Source: Roseburia sp. (GTDB taxonomy: Bacteria; Bacillota; Clostridia; Lachnospirales; Lachnospiraceae). Taken from it: a DNA stretch of 27,566 nucleotides. The notes beneath the pieces were generated by a model, which made no database searches, was not told the DNA's origin, and worked only from the letters and a program-made list of their open reading frames with translations. Position numbers and translations under genes: made by a program. The stretch spans positions 73,696 through 101,261 of the forward strand of contig DMYD01000032.1 of NCBI GenBank assembly GCA_003483745.1, in the 5' to 3' direction. Positions 23,283-27,566 of the stretch are shown piece after piece. The number at the start of each line of letters is the position of its first letter. Position 1 is the first letter of the stretch.

Positions 23283-24521
23283 ATGGGAAAAAAGGAACTG
23301 GAATTATATATCCATATCCCGTTCTGTGTCCGGAAATGTAATTATTGTGATTTTCTTTCTTTTCCGGCGGATGAAGATACACAGAGACAGTATGTGAAGG
23401 CACTCTGCAAAGAGATTTCCTACTACGGAGCACATTGCAGGGATTATGTGGTCTCAACGGTCTATATCGGTGGCGGTACACCTTCGTGGCTGTGGGAGTC
23501 AGATATGGCGGCGATCCTGGATGCCATACAGAAAAGTTTTTCACTATTGCCGGAGGCAGAAGTTTCCATTGAGTGCAATCCGGGAACCGTTACGGCGCAG
23601 AAGTTTGCGGTGTACAGACAGTCCGGGATCAACCGGATCAGTTTAGGGCTGCAGTCTGCGCAGAATGTTGAACTGAAGATGTTAGGGCGTATTCATACCT
23701 GGGAACAGTTTTTAAAAACTTATGAGCTTGCGAGATCAGGAGGATTTTCCAATATTAATGTGGATCTTATGAGTTCACTTCCGGGACAGCACATAGAAAC
23801 TTATGCGGATTCCCTGCAGAAGGTCTGTCGTCTGAAACCGGAACATATTTCTGCCTATTCGCTGATTATTGAAAAAGGGACTCCATTTTACGATCTTTAT
23901 AAGTTTGACGTGGTTAAACAGCGTGCGGGAATGGTAACGGATGCATTGCCGACAGAGGATGAAGTCTATGAGATGACAAAATTAACAGAGGAAATGCTTA
24001 AGGAAAACGGTTATGTGCATTATGAGGTCTCAAACTTTGCACAGCCGGGATATGCGTGCAGACATAACATAGGTTATTGGACGCGTGTCAATTATCTTGG
24101 CATGGGACTCGGTGCGTCATCTTTGATGGAAAATATACGATACACCAACACCAGTGATTTATATACTTATCTGGAACAGGTTGACGTCATCCGGGAAGGC
24201 ATCTGGGAAAATAAACGGAGTGACGGTACGATAGAACAGCTCCCGGCAACCAATCTTCATGCCTCGGCAGAACTGGTAGGCAAGTATGCGCAGATGGAGG
24301 AATTTATGTACCTGGGACTTCGCATGATCGATGGAATTTCAAGAGATGATTTCTTTCAAAGCTTTGGTATGCCGATCGAGGCGGTCTATCAGGAAGTATT
24401 AAATCATCTGCAGGAGGAGGAACTTTTAGAGCGCCGTGCAGGAAGGATATATCTGACACCGAAAGGACAGGATGTCAGCAATTATGCACTCGCACAGTTC
24501 CTGTTTGATGAAACATCATAA
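23283..24521 (+). CDS. hemW: Radical SAM heme chaperone HemW (HemN-like)
   Basis: A 412-residue radical SAM protein of the HemN/HemW family, which has been annotated as coproporphyrinogen III oxidase but in studied members delivers heme to target proteins. The cluster motif is CVRKCNYC (Cys15, Cys19, Cys22) within YIHIPFCVRKCNYCDF, which is typical of HemW. It continues with STVYIGGGTPSWL, SIECNPGTV, RISLGLQSAQ, NVDLMSSLPGQ, HISAYSLIIEKGTPFY, HYEVSNFA and RHNIGYW. The HemN C-terminal domain follows (LGLRMIDGISRDDF). GAGG inside the end of lepA is seven bases before ATG 23283, fitting coupled translation. No heme synthesis genes are nearby. Confidence 0.95.
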   Translation: MGKKELELYIHIPFCVRKCNYCDFLSFPADEDTQRQYVKALCKEISYYGAHCRDYVVSTVYIGGGTPSWLWESDMAAILDAIQKSFSLLPEAEVSIECNPGTVTAQKFAVYRQSGINRISLGLQSAQNVELKMLGRIHTWEQFLKTYELARSGGFSNINVDLMSSLPGQHIETYADSLQKVCRLKPEHISAYSLIIEKGTPFYDLYKFDVVKQRAGMVTDALPTEDEVYEMTKLTEEMLKENGYVHYEVSNFAQPGYACRHNIGYWTRVNYLGMGLGASSLMENIRYTNTSDLYTYLEQVDVIREGIWENKRSDGTIEQLPATNLHASAELVGKYAQMEEFMYLGLRMIDGISRDDFFQSFGMPIEAVYQEVLNHLQEEELLERRAGRIYLTPKGQDVSNYALAQFLFDETS

Positions 24522-24564
24522 AATATTAAGAAAATGTTTTATGGTCTTTTGCAGTCGGATAAGA

Positions 24565-24742
24565 TATAATGTGCGTAGGCAATGAGCAGTGCCAAATAAG
24601 AGAAATGCAAAAAATGACTGCTTGCAGGCACTTTTTTGTGTTTTTCTTATTTGATAGGGCGGTGCTAGGTGCCGGTGGCACCTGTTTAGCACGGACCGAA
24701 GTGGAACGTAGATGCCCGTCAGTCCAGTGGCACTGCGGACGA
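24565..24742 (+). other. Structured leader or small RNA between hemW and the amidase gene
   Basis: After a TATAAT at 24565-24570 (no good -35) there are several strong structures. One is a long hairpin pairing 24593-24614 with 24632-24653 (22 bp, three of them G-U) around an inner CTG/CAG helix. It competes with a terminator-type hairpin AGTGCC (24588-24593)/GGCACT (24627-24632) followed by T6. Further on are GTGCTA-GGTGCC pairing with GGCACC and TAGCAC (24663-24692) and a smaller GTCC/GGAC hairpin (24723-24741). I do not recognise a riboswitch family. It may be the hemW terminator plus an attenuated leader for the amidase gene. Confidence 0.5.
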
Positions 24743-24792
24743 AAGTTAAAAGTAAATTAAAGTAAAATAGATAAGATAGAGAGTGAACGGAT

Positions 24793-26367
24793 TTGAATGC
24801 AGAGAAGCGAAGAAAAAAACGACTGAGAAATCTGGTGTGCATAGTATATTGTTCACTGCAGCTTTTGATCGTTCTTGCGTTATTTCAGGGGATGGGGAGT
24901 TTGCTGCATAAGCTGGTCCCGGCAGGTATTGACCTTTCACAGATTGAGGGGAAGATCGTGGCTGTTGACGACGAGCAGGAGAATAAGGATAAGTTAGATG
25001 AGAATAAACTGATCGTATGCTTAGATGCCGGACATGGCGGAAAGGATAACGGGTCTGATTACAGGCTTCGTTATGAGAAAAATGATAATTTAAAAATCAC
25101 ACAGGCAGTGGCGGCATATCTTGCTGACAAAGAAAATATTCAGGTCATTATGACACGTTCCGATGATACATTTTTATCATTGGAGGAACGGACATCTTTT
25201 GCAAATCAGAATAATGCCGATTATTTTGTGTCACTGCATCGCAATACGGGTGAAGGAAATGGTGTGGAGACCTGGATCCGCAGTGACGCGGATGACAAGA
25301 CACAGGCGCTTGCAAAAAATATTATGGACAACCTGGATGCTGCAGGAATTTCAAGAAACCGCGGTGTGAAAAAAGGAACACAAAAGAGTGAGAGCAAAGA
25401 TTACTATGTAAATCTGCACACGAACATGCCGGCATGTATTGTCGAACTTGGTTTTATGAACAGTCCGACGGACAATCAGCTGTTTGATGCGAACGTTGAA
25501 AATTATGCAAAAGCGATTGGGGATGCAGTATTAAAAACATATGAGGCTTATGGAAAAGACGGAGCAGATGCTACAGAATCCGTCGAGGATGTCCCGGGCA
25601 CGGAAGAACAGATAAGTACGGAAACTGGCGCAGGTACGACCGGACAGGTGTTGCAGAATACACAGATTGAAAATGTTTCTTCATTGGATGCCACCAGTCA
25701 TGACTGGGGACTTGGCAGCCATACCGATGATGAAAACCGTCCGTTAGATGCCGTTAATGCACAGGAGACATATGGAAAATACAATGCGTACTTTATTGGT
25801 GATGACACGAAGGATATTTATCTGACCTTTGATGAAGGTTATGAATACGGACAGACTGAGAGCATTTTAAATACCCTAAAGGAAAAAGGGGTGTCCGCCA
25901 CATTTTTCGTGACAGAGCCGTATGCGAAAGATAACCCGGATCTGGTGAGACGTATGATCGATGAGGGACATGTGTTAGGAAACCACAGCGTGACACATCC
26001 TTCCGCGGGTATGCCTTCCTTATCATTGGATAAACAGGAAAATGAGGTGACAGAGAACCATGCCTATATCAAGGAAAATTTCGGATATGACATGTATCTG
26101 TTCCGTTATCCGACCGGAAGATTCAGCGAGCAGTCACTTGCCCTGTTAAATAACTGTAATTACAAGAGTATTTTCTGGAGTTTTGCATATCTGGATTATG
26201 ATGTCAATAATCAGCCGGATCATGCATCGAGTCTGCAGAAGATGAAAGATAAACTTCATCCGGGTGCAATTTATCTGCTCCATGCGGAGTCAGAGACAAA
26301 TGCAGCAGTGCTGGGAGATTTTATTGATGCCGTGAGAGCTGCGGGGTATGGGTTTAAGAATTTTTAA
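24793..26367 (+). CDS. Membrane-anchored fusion: N-acetylmuramoyl-L-alanine amidase + PdaA-like polysaccharide deacetylase
   Basis: A 524-residue two-enzyme peptidoglycan protein. Residues 11-34 (LRNLVCIVYCSLQLLIVLAL) form an N-terminal membrane anchor, so the rest faces the wall. Residues about 72-252 are an Amidase_3 domain (CwlD/LytC type): zinc ligands His81 (DAGHGG), Glu95 and His149 (SLHRN), catalytic Glu218 (IVELGF). A low-complexity Thr/Glu/Gly linker runs to about 325. Residues about 328-524 are a NodB-fold deacetylase close to PdaA: YFIGDDTKDIYLTFDEGYEYG with Asp347, GNHSVTHP with His398 and His402, and RYPTGRFS. In Bacillus, CwlD and PdaA act in sequence to form muramic delta-lactam in spore cortex. 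The start is TTG 24793 with only a weak GAGAG upstream. Confidence 0.88.
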   Translation: MNAEKRRKKRLRNLVCIVYCSLQLLIVLALFQGMGSLLHKLVPAGIDLSQIEGKIVAVDDEQENKDKLDENKLIVCLDAGHGGKDNGSDYRLRYEKNDNLKITQAVAAYLADKENIQVIMTRSDDTFLSLEERTSFANQNNADYFVSLHRNTGEGNGVETWIRSDADDKTQALAKNIMDNLDAAGISRNRGVKKGTQKSESKDYYVNLHTNMPACIVELGFMNSPTDNQLFDANVENYAKAIGDAVLKTYEAYGKDGADATESVEDVPGTEEQISTETGAGTTGQVLQNTQIENVSSLDATSHDWGLGSHTDDENRPLDAVNAQETYGKYNAYFIGDDTKDIYLTFDEGYEYGQTESILNTLKEKGVSATFFVTEPYAKDNPDLVRRMIDEGHVLGNHSVTHPSAGMPSLSLDKQENEVTENHAYIKENFGYDMYLFRYPTGRFSEQSLALLNNCNYKSIFWSFAYLDYDVNNQPDHASSLQKMKDKLHPGAIYLLHAESETNAAVLGDFIDAVRAAGYGFKNF

Positions 26368-26384
26368 TAGAATATTTTCAGGAG

Positions 26385-26427
26385 AAAGCAGGGAACGTCA
26401 GAATGATTTGACGATCCCTGCTTTTTT
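26385..26427 (+). terminator. Strong intrinsic terminator after the amidase/deacetylase gene
   Basis: AAAGCAGGGA and CGTCA pair with TGACG and TCCCTGCTTT (26385-26400 with 26409-26424) with one mismatch, followed by a T run to 26427. Confidence 0.92.
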
Positions 26428-26455
26428 CAGAAATGTGGGTTGTCAGTTTAGTTAG

Positions 26456-26523
26456 CATCACTTTACTTTGATAACCCTTTATTTTGATAAAGTGATGACA
26501 CGCAGTATAAAAAATGATATAAT
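26456..26523 (+). promoter_or_regulatory. Promoter and overlapping inverted repeat upstream of the GLUG-repeat gene
   Basis: ATGACA (26495-26500) and TATAAT (26518-26523) are 17 bp apart. The -35 overlaps the right arm of a perfect 10-bp inverted repeat CATCACTTTA (26456-26465)/TAAAGTGATG (26488-26497). TTTGATAA occurs twice inside it (26467-26474 and 26483-26490). The arrangement looks like a regulator site over a promoter; the regulator is unknown. Confidence 0.6.
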
Positions 26524-26540
26524 ATTTTTGTATGCAAATA

Positions 26541-26582
26541 TGTACGCTTAGAATTTTCTAAATGAAGAATTCTAGGAGTACA
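26541..26582 (+). other. Stem-loop in the 5' leader of the GLUG-repeat gene
   Basis: TGTACGCTTAGAATT (26541-26555) faces AATTCTAGGAGTACA (26568-26582), 13 of 15 positions pairing, with a 12-nt loop. The right arm includes AGGAG and runs into an ATG (26582) that opens only a five-codon frame. The element lies about 40 nt before the true start. Confidence 0.55.
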
Positions 26583-26621
26583 TGAAAAAAGGGAGATGAA
26601 ATAAAAAAGGAAGCGCTGAAT

Positions 26622-27566
26622 TTGAAAGTGACAAAAAGGATAAGCAGGAAAATGGCAGGCGGCATATTATTGGGCTTTCTGGCTGTGGCAGGCATTGTGA
26701 CAGGCAGTCAGGGAAGTGTGACGGTTTATGCGGCAGAGGAATTACAGGGAAGTGGAACAGCAGAAGATCCGTATGTGATCACCGGTTCGGAGGATCTGTG
26801 GAAGTTTGCAGAGATCGTAAAAGCATCCCCGGATAGAAATGAATGTGCGAAAGTCGCAGATGGTGTAACAGAGATCGATACAACGGTACGAGGAGAAAAG
26901 ACAGACTTAACATGGAGTCCGATCGGAGATTTCTCTGTTTCCTATAAAGGAGTCTTCGATGGTAACGGAGCAGAGATCACGATCCATGTGGACAGAAAAA
27001 TTAACAATAATGCCGGTTTGTTTGGCATACTAGGCAGTGGTGGAGAGATAAGAAATGTCACCACTGCAGGAAGTTCTAAAGGCTGGGATAGTGTAGGAGG
27101 TATCTGTGGTCAGGCATGTAGTGGTGCAAAAATTGTAAACTGTAACAATAAGGCAGATATAACCGCACAAGGAGGTCAGGCAGGAGGTTTGGTTGGATAT
27201 GCAAGCAGTGCACAGATCGAATCCGATACCTCGATCAGTAATACAGGTGCAGTTACAGGGACAGCGAATGTAGGTGGACTTGTCGGTCAGGCTAGTGGTG
27301 GAATGAAGGTGATCGCCCATGAGGGTATTCTCAATTCTGGAGCTATAACTGCTAAATCAAGTGGATATGTCGGAGGATTGATCGGATATGCAGATCCTGC
27401 ATCTATTCAAGCGGATGCGGATATCATCAATACGGGTAAGATATCTAGTATGGTAAGCAATACATCTAGAGGAGCAGGCGGATTGATCGGATATGGAAAT
27501 AATACATCTATAATTTCCCGGAATGGAATGTTACAGAATAAAGGAGAAGTGACAGCAGCAATTACA
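26622..27566 (+). CDS. Secreted GLUG-repeat surface protein, N-terminal part (3' end outside window)
   Basis: The frame is open to the end of the window (315 codons). TTG 26622 is chosen because AAGGAAG lies at 26608-26613 and because it gives a complete signal peptide: MKVTKRISRK, a hydrophobic core GGILLGFLAVAGIV, and cleavage near VYAAEE (residues 36-38). ATG 26652 would lose the basic N-region. The mature protein starts GSGTAEDPYVITGSEDLWKF, common at the start of such proteins, then YKGVFDGNGAEITI. Repeats of the GLUG type follow: GGICGQA, GGLVGYA, GGLVGQA, GGLIGYA and GGLIGYG, each followed by an Asn/Thr-Gly turn segment, predicting a beta-helix. Such proteins are usually cell-surface adhesins or carbohydrate-binding proteins; the anchor would lie outside the window. 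Confidence 0.85.
   Translation, partial: MKVTKRISRKMAGGILLGFLAVAGIVTGSQGSVTVYAAEELQGSGTAEDPYVITGSEDLWKFAEIVKASPDRNECAKVADGVTEIDTTVRGEKTDLTWSPIGDFSVSYKGVFDGNGAEITIHVDRKINNNAGLFGILGSGGEIRNVTTAGSSKGWDSVGGICGQACSGAKIVNCNNKADITAQGGQAGGLVGYASSAQIESDTSISNTGAVTGTANVGGLVGQASGGMKVIAHEGILNSGAITAKSSGYVGGLIGYADPASIQADADIINTGKISSMVSNTSRGAGGLIGYGNNTSIISRNGMLQNKGEVTAAIT

Noticed and set aside
24660..24745. A small SRP RNA or known riboswitch (fragments resembling GTTTAGCACGG and GAAG)
   Set aside because: The conserved SRP apical motif and its flanking internal loops could not be lined up, and no riboswitch core was found.
26456..26497. An invertible promoter (phase variation) from the 10-bp inverted repeats
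   Set aside because: The arms enclose only 22 bp, less than the promoter, and there is no recombinase gene nearby.

Overview
The window looks like a chromosomal segment of a Gram-positive anaerobe of the family Lachnospiraceae (Roseburia/Agathobacter/Butyrivibrio type). This is inferred from pyruvate:ferredoxin oxidoreductase, a glucose-family PTS with a PRD antiterminator, an A/T-leaning codon use, strong AGGAGG-type ribosome binding sites, a CBS/DRTGG pyrophosphatase, meso-DAP peptidoglycan genes, a lepA-hemW pair and a GLUG-repeat surface protein. I see no tRNA, rRNA, CRISPR array, insertion sequence or phage gene.

Layout. 1-1125 is the 3' end of nifJ. 1126-1674 has no gene: it holds the nifJ terminator, a cluster of hairpins, and a promoter plus attenuator for ptsI. 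1675-6831 is a complete sugar PTS: ptsI (EI), ptsH (HPr), a LicT/BglG antiterminator behind its own RAT/terminator switch, a stand-alone IIA, and a IICB permease of the GlcNAc type (nagE/nagP). Phosphate would flow EI -> HPr -> IIA -> IIB -> sugar, and the antiterminator would read the phosphorylation state of the same chain. 7078-7944 is an unknown membrane-anchored coiled-coil protein with five 11-residue repeats. 8068-9726 is ppaC. A convergent AraC regulator (9794-10642, minus) is divergent from a Cys/Met-metabolism PLP enzyme, followed by dapF, murE and a rhodanese-TtcA fusion. dapF and murE make and use meso-DAP for the cell wall.

15795-16638 has no gene but contains the most unusual structure: two homologous palindromes of about 250-280 nt in opposite orientation. 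They share base-paired architecture with compensatory changes and conserved loop sequences. They look like two copies of one structured RNA or mobile palindromic element that I cannot name. After them come a GH74 xyloglucanase-like protein and a GH31 alpha-xylosidase-like protein, neither with a signal peptide, which suggests intracellular breakdown of xyloglucan oligosaccharides. Next are lepA and hemW, then a structured leader and a membrane-anchored fusion of an N-acetylmuramoyl-L-alanine amidase to a PdaA-like deacetylase. That fusion combines the two activities (CwlD and PdaA) that make muramic delta-lactam in spore cortex. The window ends inside a secreted GLUG-repeat protein.

Best leads: the twin palindromes, the amidase/deacetylase fusion, the HPr with Arg at position 46, the ptsI attenuator with a tiny leader ORF, and the 11-residue-repeat coiled-coil protein.
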